Shown: positions 1 to 6,787 of the stretch, piece after piece
Layout of the letters: every line of letters begins with the position of its first letter
Numbering within the stretch: the first letter of the stretch is position 1
Source: Lachnospiraceae bacterium
GTDB taxonomy: Bacteria; Bacillota; Clostridia; Lachnospirales; Lachnospiraceae
Direction: 5' to 3'
Assembly (NCBI GenBank): GCA_021199395.1
Contig: JAJQIE010000040.1
Coordinates: forward strand, 1-9,768
DNA: 9,768 nt
Notes under the pieces: model-generated
What the model saw: only the letters and a program-made list of their open reading frames with translations
Database searches by the model: none
What the model was told of the DNA's origin: nothing
Translations under genes and position numbers: made by a program

Positions 1-523
1 TTATATATTCGGTTGGCATCCAAATATAGACATCTGAGCTTTCAACAAAAGTCTTAAATACTTCATATTCATAGAGCTCTCTTATTTTACTATAATATAA
101 ATTATAATTGGAATACACAAGATCATCTGATACATAAATTGTTATTCGGAAAATAGACAACGGCGCATTAATATTAAAAATATATTTCTGTATTTTTCTC
201 ATATCTTCATATTGAGACATAAGATCTTTCTCTTCCTGGGTAAAAATACTCTGAATTTCGTCGCTGTTCTGAACAATATAAGCAGCATAAAGGTTGTTTT
301 CTACCAATGATTCTAATGAATCCTTAGCCTGAAGAAATGCATCTTCCGAAACATCCTTAACCTGCTGAATATAAAATTTCGATATGTTAAAATAAGACAG
401 GCTGATTCCCAAGACAAAGATTAACGTAATGATAAAAATATACGAAAACAGAAACTTTTTTTGCAAGTTTATATTATTTATCTTTCTTTCTATTTTCAAA
501 CATAATCTTCCAATCCAACCCAT
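1..523 (-). CDS. Sensor histidine kinase, YesM-like, N-terminal part (3' end outside window)
   Basis: This is the first 174 codons of a gene that leaves the window at base 1 with no stop in frame; the TAA visible at the very edge is out of frame. The start is ATG at 523-521, three bases after the TAG of the response regulator, with AAAGGA about 10 bases upstream, so the two genes are translationally close and surely one operon. The protein has a short basic cytoplasmic start, one membrane segment at about residues 24-45 (FLFSYIFIITLIFVLGISL) and then an extracytoplasmic helical stretch, the usual start of a YesM-family kinase sensor domain. The HAMP, His-kinase and ATPase domains would lie outside the window and are not seen. 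The identification therefore rests on the topology and on its pairing with a YesN-type regulator. Such pairs often control sugar or peptide uptake in Firmicutes; the ligand here is unknown. The DNA is AT-rich. Confidence 0.8.
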   Translation of the reverse strand, partial: MGWIGRLCLKIERKINNINLQKKFLFSYIFIITLIFVLGISLSYFNISKFYIQQVKDVSEDAFLQAKDSLESLVENNLYAAYIVQNSDEIQSIFTQEEKDLMSQYEDMRKIQKYIFNINAPLSIFRITIYVSDDLVYSNYNLYYSKIRELYEYEVFKTFVESSDVYIWMPTEYI

Positions 524-526
524 CTT

Positions 527-2134
527 CTAATATTCCTTTGTTTTTAAAACCTTCTCTCTATACTCAAAAGGTATCATATTAAAATGCTGTTTAAAAACCT
601 TAGTAAAATATTTTGAATCAGTATAGCCACATTTTGTCGCAACATCACTAATAGCAATACCACGATCCTCTAACAGAAGAGAGGCATATTCCATCCTCAT
701 AATACGAATATATTGACCAATCGTCTTTCCTGTCTTTTGCTTAAACAATGTAGAAAGGTACGTAGGAGAAAGATATACAGATTCCGCTATGTCCTGGACA
801 GATAAATTCTCTTCCATAAAGTGATTTCTAATATATTCAATTGCCTGTAATATCGAACGATTTCCAGACAACATATGATCTGCATTTTCAAAAAAAGCCT
901 GAATATTTTCGCTGAGATATTTATAACATTCATCCAGCGTCTCCAGACCATTTATTCTTCTCCAGAGAAATTCCTGTTCATTTTTATCCTTAGAATCATT
1001 TAATTTTATCAGGCTTTTCCTTGCATTATGATAAATAAAATAATTAAGCTGAAAAAAGCTGTTTCTTACAATATCTGGCAGTTCATGGCCATCTTTCTTA
1101 TATAACGCATATACCTGTCTGGCACACTCTTCCGCCCGTTCACGTTCATAAGCCACAATCGCTTTGCAAAACTCCTGATAAAGCGCCTCATTTCTTTCCG
1201 CCAGTTTATTATCCTCATTCTTTTTTCCCTGCATTTCCCACCTATTTCTATAAAAAAAACAGCTTTGCATGGAAATAATCGCCTGCTGATACTGGGCAGT
1301 CAAATTGGAACTTCCCTTTTCCATATTGCTTTTTGCAATATAAACAGTAACTCGTTTACTCTCACATTCTTTTGTATATAAATAAAAAGGCCATTCAATT
1401 TCTTTATCCCAATCCTGCTGCTTCTCTATATTCAAAAAAAGAATAATGTAAGAATCCTCCTTCACATATGCAAACAGTATTTTCCCAGCAAACAAAACCT
1501 CCAAATGACGTTTTTCTTCCATAATATCCAAAAAAACAGACGAATTACCATGTATAATATATCGCACAACAGCACAACAAAAATAAGTCTGTTTTTCCAT
1601 TAGTGTTTTCGTCTCTGCTGGAAGATGCGCATACAATTCCTGCGAAGGTTTTCCTTTAAGAAGCTGCTGGATAAACTGCTCTTTGATTATTTGTGTGCTA
1701 GTATCAATTAATGCTATAGTCTCATTCCGCTTTTCTTCCATTGTTTTTTCAGATAAACACTGACTCACCGCTCTTTCAATACACTCTTCCAATTCCTGAA
1801 TCTGAATTGGCTTCTCCAGATATTCGATCGCGGACAGATGAATCGCTCCCTTTAGATATTCTTTATCCGAATATCCACTCAAAAATATAATCTTTACAGA
1901 AGAATTCTCCTTTCGAAGCGCATTGCACAACTCGATTCCATTCATATGGGGCATACAGACATCTGATATCACAATATCTATATTTTCCTTCTGCATAATA
2001 GAAAGCGCTAATGCGCAACCATCCGCAAGAAAAGTCCTGTATACCCCTAGTTCTTTCCATGAAATATGCCTTTGTATTCCTTCTCTCGTTGTTTCCTCAT
2101 CATCAATAATCAGCACCTGAATGCCTGAATCCAT
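527..2134 (-). CDS. YesN-type response regulator with AraC-family DNA-binding domain
   Basis: A 535-residue two-component response regulator that should bind DNA when phosphorylated by the adjacent kinase. The receiver domain covers about residues 5-125: acidic pair D11/D12, phospho-acceptor D58 in ISDVCMPHMNG, switch residue S86 and the K108-P109 pair are all present. The middle (about 130-420) is a long linker of the kind typical of YesN proteins, with no motif I recognise. The C-terminal AraC/XylS domain covers about 427-530, with helix-turn-helix elements near 444-463 and 493-514 and the family ending IPFEYR (521-526). The length fits YesN regulators. The ATG at 2134 is preceded by GGGAGGAG about 7 bases away, an excellent ribosome-binding site. 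The gene overlaps nothing and is followed after three bases by the kinase. Hand-counted bases 1201-1260 have only 19 G+C of 60, far below the upstream genes. The target genes are not in the window. Confidence 0.93.
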   Translation of the reverse strand: MDSGIQVLIIDDEETTREGIQRHISWKELGVYRTFLADGCALALSIMQKENIDIVISDVCMPHMNGIELCNALRKENSSVKIIFLSGYSDKEYLKGAIHLSAIEYLEKPIQIQELEECIERAVSQCLSEKTMEEKRNETIALIDTSTQIIKEQFIQQLLKGKPSQELYAHLPAETKTLMEKQTYFCCAVVRYIIHGNSSVFLDIMEEKRHLEVLFAGKILFAYVKEDSYIILFLNIEKQQDWDKEIEWPFYLYTKECESKRVTVYIAKSNMEKGSSNLTAQYQQAIISMQSCFFYRNRWEMQGKKNEDNKLAERNEALYQEFCKAIVAYERERAEECARQVYALYKKDGHELPDIVRNSFFQLNYFIYHNARKSLIKLNDSKDKNEQEFLWRRINGLETLDECYKYLSENIQAFFENADHMLSGNRSILQAIEYIRNHFMEENLSVQDIAESVYLSPTYLSTLFKQKTGKTIGQYIRIMRMEYASLLLEDRGIAISDVATKCGYTDSKYFTKVFKQHFNMIPFEYREKVLKTKEY

Positions 2135-2185
2135 TTCTCTCTCCTCCCGCTCTAATCAATACCCTCCGTTGAGGGATTCAATTAA

Positions 2186-2214
2186 ATGGTATTGTTCAAA
2201 GCATTCAGGATCAA
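2186..2214 (-). promoter_or_regulatory. Candidate weak promoter for the two-component operon
   Basis: On the minus strand TTGATC (2214-2209) is separated by exactly 17 bases from TACCAT (2191-2186). Each box matches four of six positions of the sigma-A consensus. It lies just after the glyQS stop and about 50 bases before the regulator start. A small CCCTC/GAGGG hairpin (2162-2175) would fall in the leader. The abrupt composition change here makes a separate promoter plausible, but the match is weak and AT-rich DNA produces such matches by chance. Confidence 0.3.
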
Positions 2215-2217
2215 ACT

Positions 2218-3606
2218 TTACCACTCAAATTTCTTTTCAAAATAACCTTTCAGATCCTCTATCTTCACGCGTTCCTGCTCCATCGTATCGCGGTCGCGCA
2301 CGGTCACCGCTCCATCCTCCTCGGAATCAAAATCGTAGGTCACGCAGAACGGCGTACCAATCTCGTCCTGTCTTCTATAGCGTTTTCCAATATTTCCACG
2401 GTCGTCAAATTCGCAGTTGTAATATTTTGAAAGCGACGCATAGACCTTTTCAGCGCCCTCGTTCAGCTTTTTCGAGAGCGGCAGCACGCCGATCTTTACC
2501 GGAGCGATAGCCGGATGGAAATGCAGCACGGTACGCACGTCTCCGCCCTCAAGCTCCTCCTCGTCATACGCGCTGCAGAGGAATGCCAGCACCACGCGAT
2601 CCGCGCCGAGTGACGGCTCAATCACATACGGGATATATTTCTCTTTCTTTTCGTCGTCAAAATAGCTCATATCCTGGCCGGATGTATTCTGGTGCTGCGT
2701 CAGGTCATAATCGGTGCGGTCCGCAATGCCCCAGAGCTCGCCCCAGCCGAACGGGAACAGGAACTCAATGTCTGTCGTACCCTTGCTGTAGAAACACAGC
2801 TCCTCCGGCGCGTGGTCGCGCAGGCGCAGCTCCTCTTCCTTCATGCCAAGCGTCTTCAGCCACTCAAAGCAGAAGCTTCTCCAATACCGGAACCAGTCAA
2901 GATCCGTCCCCGGCACGCAGAAGAACTCCAGCTCCATCTGCTCAAATTCACGCGTACGGAACGTAAAGTTCCCCGGTGTAATCTCATTGCGGAAGGATTT
3001 TCCGATCTGTGCGATACCGAACGGCAGCTTTTTGCGGGAGGTCCGCTGTACGTTTTTAAAGTTTACAAAAATGCCCTGCGCAGTCTCCGGACGCAGATAA
3101 ACGGTATTCTTCGCATCCTCAGTCACGCCCTGGAATGTCTTGAACATCAGGTTAAACTGGCGGATATCGGTAAAATTATGCTTGCCGCAGGACGGGCACG
3201 GAATCTGGTGCTCCTCGATGAAGCTTTTCATCTCCTCCTGGGAAAACGCGTCAATCGGCTTTTCAAGGGCAAGCCCTTTCTCCGCGCAAAAATCCTCGAT
3301 GACCTTGTCCGCACGAAAACGCTCGTGGCACTCCTTGCAGTCCATCAGCGGATCGGCAAAGCCGCCGAGATGCCCAGACGCCACCCATGTCTGCGGATTC
3401 ATCAGAATCGCACAGTCCACGCCGACATTATAGGGATTCTCGCGGACAAACTTCTGCCACCATGCCTGTTTTACGTTGTTCTTCAGCTCAACGCCGAGGT
3501 TCCCGTAGTCCCAGGTATTCGCCAGACCCCCGTAAATCTCGGAGCCCGGATATACGAACCCTCTCCCCTTCGCCAGCGCTACGATTTTGTCCATTGTCTT
3601 TTCCAT
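2218..3606 (-). CDS. glyQS: Glycyl-tRNA synthetase, single-chain class II type
   Basis: Charges tRNA-Gly with glycine using ATP in the cytoplasm. The 462-residue length and motifs match the homodimeric (alpha2) bacterial enzyme rather than the two-subunit alpha/beta form. Visible signatures are the N-terminal [12 protein letters not shown] (16-27), the RPETAQG segment (172-178), class II motif 2 with [19 protein letters not shown] (205-223), motif 3 EPSLGADR (330-337) and an anticodon-binding domain from about 365 to the end. Paired cysteines C90/C93 and C137/C140 form two CxxC motifs that could bind zinc. The ATG at 3606 is chosen over the Met at residue 5 because GAGGAG sits 6 bases upstream of it. 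The gene stands 185 bases after the lipoprotein gene. No T-box signature is visible in that leader, although a long palindrome is. The gene looks intact, with ordinary composition (33 G+C of 60 at 2821-2880). Confidence 0.97.
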   Translation of the reverse strand: MEKTMDKIVALAKGRGFVYPGSEIYGGLANTWDYGNLGVELKNNVKQAWWQKFVRENPYNVGVDCAILMNPQTWVASGHLGGFADPLMDCKECHERFRADKVIEDFCAEKGLALEKPIDAFSQEEMKSFIEEHQIPCPSCGKHNFTDIRQFNLMFKTFQGVTEDAKNTVYLRPETAQGIFVNFKNVQRTSRKKLPFGIAQIGKSFRNEITPGNFTFRTREFEQMELEFFCVPGTDLDWFRYWRSFCFEWLKTLGMKEEELRLRDHAPEELCFYSKGTTDIEFLFPFGWGELWGIADRTDYDLTQHQNTSGQDMSYFDDEKKEKYIPYVIEPSLGADRVVLAFLCSAYDEEELEGGDVRTVLHFHPAIAPVKIGVLPLSKKLNEGAEKVYASLSKYYNCEFDDRGNIGKRYRRQDEIGTPFCVTYDFDSEEDGAVTVRDRDTMEQERVKIEDLKGYFEKKFEW

Positions 3607-3633
3607 AAAGTTCTCCTCTTCTTTTCACATTTC

Positions 3634-3686
3634 GTAACTGTTCAGTACCTTCACAGCAAGTGCGAAGTACTGTCCTGAACAGTTAC
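3634..3686. repeat. Long imperfect palindrome in the glyQS leader
   Basis: Two perfect 12-base inverted arms, GTAACTGTTCAG (3634-3645) and its complement (3675-3686), enclose a second stem: 3646-3655 pairs with 3661-3669 with one bulged base and one position that is a G-U pair in the minus-strand RNA. The loop is about five bases (3656-3660). The element ends 27 bases before the glyQS start codon and would be transcribed in its leader. Neither side has a T-run, so it is not an ordinary rho-independent terminator. Its form fits a REP-like dispersed palindromic element or a leader RNA structure; the window holds only one copy, so I cannot tell which. Confidence 0.75.
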
Positions 3687-3750
3687 CACGTTTCACTGTA
3701 ACAGCAGCAGATCACCATGCAACCGTTTGCTCCGTGCTTTGCTCTATCAT

Positions 3751-3769
3751 AAACGGCGGAATGCCGTCT
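3751..3769 (-). terminator. Weak terminator-like hairpin after the lipoprotein gene
   Basis: On the minus strand AGACGGC (3769-3763) pairs with GCCGTTT (3757-3751) across a five-base loop, about 22 bases after the lipoprotein stop codon. The right arm runs into TTTATGAT, a poor U-tract. It may attenuate read-through between the lipoprotein gene and glyQS. The stem is short and the call is tentative. The rest of the 3607-3791 gap shows only the palindrome and the glyQS ribosome-binding site, and I see no convincing promoter. Confidence 0.3.
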
Positions 3770-3791
3770 ACTTTACACCAAACACACCGGT

Positions 3792-4496
3792 TTACTCATA
3801 AAGAATATATACCCGGTTTGCGGCCTTCTGTTCTTCATAAGTCGTCTCCTTTTCCCCGTACACCGCGCTGGACGGAAGTACCAGAACCTCCTCTTCCTCC
3901 TGCTCGCCGTTCGCGTTGACCGTATCGGAAGAAATCATCTCAGCATTTGAACTGATGAAGGTTACCTCGCCTTCCTCCAGATGTACCTCCAGAGAGGCCT
4001 GCACGATTACCGCCTGTGCGGACATATCTTCAAATACCGTGCCGGTATCCACGGTACCTCCGGATATCGCGCCATCCTTTATCCGGTAAAAATCAGCGTC
4101 GAACAGATAGCCCTCCAGCTGTGCGTTGATAATCGTCCCGCAATAAAATTCCGTATTATTAAACTCCGCATAGTCCTCAGGCGATGCATACCTAAGCTCT
4201 AATGTGACTGCCGTACCCTCACTGCTAAAGCTCTCTATCCTGACCGAATCTTCTCCGTTTTCCGAATTGTACTCGCTTACCTCTGCGTTGATCATGCTTT
4301 CCAGCTCTGCCACGTCATAATAGGACTCGTCAAGCGTTTCCTGAACAATCTCCGTCACGCTTCCGTCCGACGCTATGGAAATCGCGTCTGCTTCCTGCGG
4401 CGTCCACGCTTCCTGCTGTTCCAGAATATTACAGCCGCCCGCCATCGTCACTGCTGCGCCCAGCAGTAGCGCCACAGCCCTTCTCTTCGCCGTCAC
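3792..4496 (-). CDS. Putative lipoprotein of unknown function
   Basis: I do not recognise the family. I place the start at GTG 4496-4494, giving 234 residues, because GGGAGG lies 7 bases upstream. The longer reading frame starts with a TTG at 4571 that is itself the -35 box of the promoter, so it cannot be translated from that promoter. The product begins with a basic n-region (KRR, residues 4-6) and a hydrophobic core, and ends the signal in MAGGC, with C22 as the likely lipidated cysteine; the lipobox is slightly unusual, with Ala at -3. The mature part is acidic and predicted extracytoplasmic, with an E-rich stretch (NGEQEEEE) near the C-terminus and no membrane segment or catalytic motif that I can see. 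It lies between recO and glyQS, but with its own promoter, so the neighbours say little about its role. It was probably anchored to the outer face of the cell membrane. Confidence 0.75.
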   Translation of the reverse strand: MTAKRRAVALLLGAAVTMAGGCNILEQQEAWTPQEADAISIASDGSVTEIVQETLDESYYDVAELESMINAEVSEYNSENGEDSVRIESFSSEGTAVTLELRYASPEDYAEFNNTEFYCGTIINAQLEGYLFDADFYRIKDGAISGGTVDTGTVFEDMSAQAVIVQASLEVHLEEGEVTFISSNAEMISSDTVNANGEQEEEEVLVLPSSAVYGEKETTYEEQKAANRVYILYE

Positions 4497-4542
4497 CGTA
4501 TTTCCTCCCAGTTCCCTTCTCACTTTTTCATCAATGCTAATT

Positions 4543-4571
4543 ATTATACATAGAAACGGCTGACGTTTCAA
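4543..4571 (-). promoter_or_regulatory. Sigma-A promoter of the lipoprotein gene
   Basis: On the minus strand TTGAAA (4571-4566) and a perfect TATAAT (4548-4543) are separated by exactly 17 bases. Transcription would start near 4536, leaving a leader of about 40 bases with GGGAGG before the GTG at 4496. It is the best promoter in the window and starts just after the recO stop. It implies that the lipoprotein gene, and perhaps glyQS, is transcribed separately from era-recO. Confidence 0.8.
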
Positions 4572-4615
4572 CCATTTCTTTTGAATGAACTTTCCTGAAT
4601 AAGCTTCCCCTGAGT

Positions 4616-5314
4616 CTATCCGTTCCTTTTCGACAGGTTTTTATCCTGAACCTTTATTCCATCCGTCATCTGCCTGAGGATTTCAAGCGATTTGAATTTT
4701 CGATCCACAGAGATGCTGTTGTAATAATCCTGCACGCTCCGGAATTCCCCAAAAATCTCCGGCCGCAGCGTAAACTGATAAAGCTTCTGCATCGGAGCGT
4801 GTATCACATAGGAAAGCGCATACCGCGTCGATTCCTGCAAGCTCTGATCCTCCGCCGCCTCATAGGGATACTCGCCATTGATCACCATTGCTTTCATCTC
4901 AAAAATACAGCGAATCAGTTCATCATCCGGCTCCGGCTTTGGCAGCGCCTTTAAGGTCGCGTACAGAAGGTTCAGCATCTGAGACGCGTCCAGATTTTCT
5001 CTGGTATAGTATTCCGCCAGCTCCATAAAATAGCATGCATAACAGGCAGCGACGACATCCTCTCTCACAGTGCGAAAGTAATCCAGAATCTCCGCCTGCA
5101 CCATAGTATAGGCATTTTTCCCCTCATAGACAGTGAAGCTGCCAAACACAAACGGGGTGGCAGCGGCCAGCAGCACGCTGTTCGTCCTGCGGGCGCCGCG
5201 GGCAAACGCGGTAATCCTTCCCCGCTCTTTTGTCAGAAGAACGGTGCGCCTGTCATATTCCCCTGCCGGTACAGCCGACAACACCATGCCCGTCACCTTT
5301 AAGGGATCGCTCAT
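4616..5314 (-). CDS. recO: DNA repair protein RecO
   Basis: RecO is a cytoplasmic mediator of the RecFOR pathway. It binds single-stranded DNA and SSB, anneals strands and helps load RecA at gaps. The 232-residue product has the N-terminal OB-fold pattern typical of RecO: the opening V-T-G-M-V-L at residues 7-12, then D-R-R-T-V-L-L-T-x-E-R-G-R-I-T-x-F-A-R-G-A-R-R at 21-43. After it comes the helical C-terminal part with LLYATLKAL (116-124) and FEMKAMVINGEYP (138-150). The CxxC pairs that form a zinc finger in many RecO proteins are absent; the only close cysteines (C91, C94) lie in a helix. It follows era by 24 bases, an arrangement common in Firmicutes, and is probably co-transcribed with it. 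AAGGA is 13 bases upstream of the ATG, a rather long spacing. The family call is secure. Confidence 0.92.
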   Translation of the reverse strand: MSDPLKVTGMVLSAVPAGEYDRRTVLLTKERGRITAFARGARRTNSVLLAAATPFVFGSFTVYEGKNAYTMVQAEILDYFRTVREDVVAACYACYFMELAEYYTRENLDASQMLNLLYATLKALPKPEPDDELIRCIFEMKAMVINGEYPYEAAEDQSLQESTRYALSYVIHAPMQKLYQFTLRPEIFGEFRSVQDYYNSISVDRKFKSLEILRQMTDGIKVQDKNLSKRNG

Positions 5315-5338
5315 CGCATCTACCGTCCTTCCTATGCC

Positions 5339-6529
5339 TTACTCCAGTTCCTTCCTGTCATATCCAAAATTCTTTATCATAAAATCACTGTCCCGCCAGT
5401 CCTTTTTTACCTTCACCCACAGCTGCAGGTTGACCGGTTCTTCCAGCATCTGTTCCATCTCATAGCGTGCCTGCGAACCGATTTTGCGCAGCATCGCGCC
5501 CTGCTTCCCGATTATCATGCCTTTGTGGGATTCTTTCTCACAGATAATCGTCGCTTCAATGTCCATAATCCACTCAGAATCCGCCCTCAGCTGCGATTCT
5601 GCCTGCATCCGGCGGCTGCCCGGCGCTGCCTGCGATGCCAACACCGATGTGCCGTTGTCCGGCTGATTCCGGCGATTTCCGGGGTCAGCCTGCAACTGCT
5701 GCGTTTTCGAATCCCTGTCCTGCCTGTTTTGACGGCTGCCAGATCCATCCTGCTGCTGCGTCTTCAATTCCCTGCCTGACCGGTTCTGTGAGCCGCCGGA
5801 CCCACCCTGCCGCAGCGCTGCCGCGGCTCTGCTGTTTCTACGCCTCTGGCTGCCTGCCGAACGCTCCTGCATAGTATCAATAGAAACCGCGATCCCGTGC
5901 GGAATTTCCGCCTCCATGCAGCGAAGTACCTTCTCGCGAATCAGTTCCGCCACGATCTGCCGCTGCGGCTGATCCGTCACGGTATCATCGTCATAATACT
6001 TTGGTCCGTATGGCAGGTAATGGAAAATCGCGCGGATCACCTGATCCATATGAAGTCCGCGCAGAGCGCAGACCGGAATCATCTCATCAAAATCAAAAAT
6101 CTCACGATAGGCATCCAGGAAACGCGGAATGTCATTTTTATTTACTGTGTCCATTTTATTCATGATCAGGATTACCGGTAAATGCGTATTCTTCAGCATC
6201 TGCGCAATGTGCAGTTCTCCTCTGCCAATATAATCGGTAGGCTCCACCAGCCAGAGCACCACATCGACTTCCTTCAGCGTCTGCTCCGCAGCCGTTACCA
6301 TATACTCGCCCAGCTTGTTTTTTGCCTTATGGATCCCCGGTGTATCCAGAAAAATGATCTGCCCCTCCTCTGAGGTATAGACCGTCTGGATCCGATTCCG
6401 CGTTGTCTGCGGCTTATTCGAGGTAATCGCAATTTTCTGGCCGATCAGATGATTCATCAGCGTAGATTTTCCCACATTCGGCCGCCCGATCAGGGTTACA
6501 AACCCGGATTTATAACCTGCTTTTTCCAT
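5339..6529 (-). CDS. era: GTPase Era with a repeat-containing insert in its KH domain
   Basis: Era is an essential GTPase that binds the 3' end of 16S rRNA and acts in 30S subunit assembly. All G motifs are present: GRPNVGKST (15-23, P-loop), the TT switch near 41-43, DTPG (62-65), NKMD (124-127) and VCALRG (153-158). The C-terminal KH domain follows, with HGIAVSID (211-218) as its first strand and MIIGKQGAMLRKIG (338-351) holding the GxxG RNA-binding loop. The protein is 396 residues, against about 300 for ordinary Era. The excess is a Gln/Arg/Ser/Gly-rich insert at about 222-317, placed exactly between the first two KH strands and fully in frame, so the GTPase and RNA-binding cores look undamaged. 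The ATG at 6529 has GGAG 7 bases upstream. Co-transcription with recO (24-base gap) is likely. Confidence 0.95.
   Translation of the reverse strand: MEKAGYKSGFVTLIGRPNVGKSTLMNHLIGQKIAITSNKPQTTRNRIQTVYTSEEGQIIFLDTPGIHKAKNKLGEYMVTAAEQTLKEVDVVLWLVEPTDYIGRGELHIAQMLKNTHLPVILIMNKMDTVNKNDIPRFLDAYREIFDFDEMIPVCALRGLHMDQVIRAIFHYLPYGPKYYDDDTVTDQPQRQIVAELIREKVLRCMEAEIPHGIAVSIDTMQERSAGSQRRRNSRAAAALRQGGSGGSQNRSGRELKTQQQDGSGSRQNRQDRDSKTQQLQADPGNRRNQPDNGTSVLASQAAPGSRRMQAESQLRADSEWIMDIEATIICEKESHKGMIIGKQGAMLRKIGSQARYEMEQMLEEPVNLQLWVKVKKDWRDSDFMIKNFGYDRKELE
5579..5866 (-). repeat. Degenerate 60-base in-frame tandem repeats inside era
   Basis: The Era insert can be laid out as about five units of 19-20 codons: residues 222-241, 242-260, 261-280, 281-300 and 301-317. 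Shared positions include G-S-Q/R-x-R near the start of each unit; units 2 and 3 both contain Q-N-R then R-x-x-K-T-Q-Q at the same offset. At DNA level 5690-5749 and 5750-5806 align at roughly three positions in four by eye. The other units are more diverged. This looks like an old minisatellite expansion that stayed in frame and kept a hydrophilic, disordered composition. Confidence 0.7.
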
Positions 6530-6599
6530 GGTAAGTCTCCATCCTCACATTCTGCATTTTCTTTTTCCTCGCATTCCGTTTATTTCCATGCTATGATTC

Positions 6600-6767
6600 G
6601 AGCGACAAAAGGGTATGGATACTACGGCTTGCTACGTGCTTCGCACTCTCGCGTCTCCGCTGGCGCTTCAGTCGGCGAATATCCCGCACGAAGTGTGGGA
6701 TGCCACCCGCGAGGGCCAAACGGACATCCACTGGATGTCCAGCGCCCTGAAAACACTCAGGATTCGC
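6600..6767. other. Structured intergenic element between the peptidase gene and era
   Basis: The 258-base gap 6530-6787 has no credible gene. Four inverted repeats cluster in it. GCGAAT (6675-6680) pairs with ATTCGC (6762-6767) and closes the structure. Directly inside it, 6681-6689 pairs with 6693-6701 (9 pairs, loop GAA). Then GGACATCC (6722-6729) pairs with 6733-6740 (loop ACT), with a possible outer helix 6712-6716/6744-6748. CCTGA (6746-6750) pairs with TCAGG (6757-6761) and abuts the closing stem. A further small hairpin GTGC-TTC-GCAC sits at 6636-6646. There is no tRNA-like sequence and no T-run. It could be a structured RNA in the era leader or a dispersed palindromic repeat. From 6530 to about 6600 I see only the era ribosome-binding site. 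Confidence 0.6.
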
Positions 6768-6787
6768 TCCTTTTGGTCAAAAATCAT

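Noticed and set aside
1..3. TAA at the window edge as the kinase stop codon.
   Set aside because: Counting codons from ATG 523-521 places bases 4-2 as the last full codon (ATA), so the TAA is out of frame and the gene continues.
2162..2175. CCCTC/GAGGG hairpin after glyQS as a terminator.
   Set aside because: Only five pairs with a four-base loop and no following T-run on either strand, so it is too weak to call.
2692..3678. A 328-codon open frame on the plus strand opposite glyQS.
   Set aside because: It lies wholly antisense to a clearly conserved glyQS, has no recognisable domain, and its frame openness is explained by the codon bias of the GC-richer gene opposite.
3607..3791. A possible T-box riboswitch controlling glyQS.
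   Set aside because: No conserved T-box sequence (GGTGGNACCRCG-like) is present on the minus strand, and the 185-base gap is short for a complete T-box leader plus terminator.
6675..6767. Cloverleaf-like folding as a tRNA gene.
   Set aside because: Arm sizes and loop sequences do not match tRNA: three-base loops, no TTCRA T-loop, no anticodon loop of seven bases.
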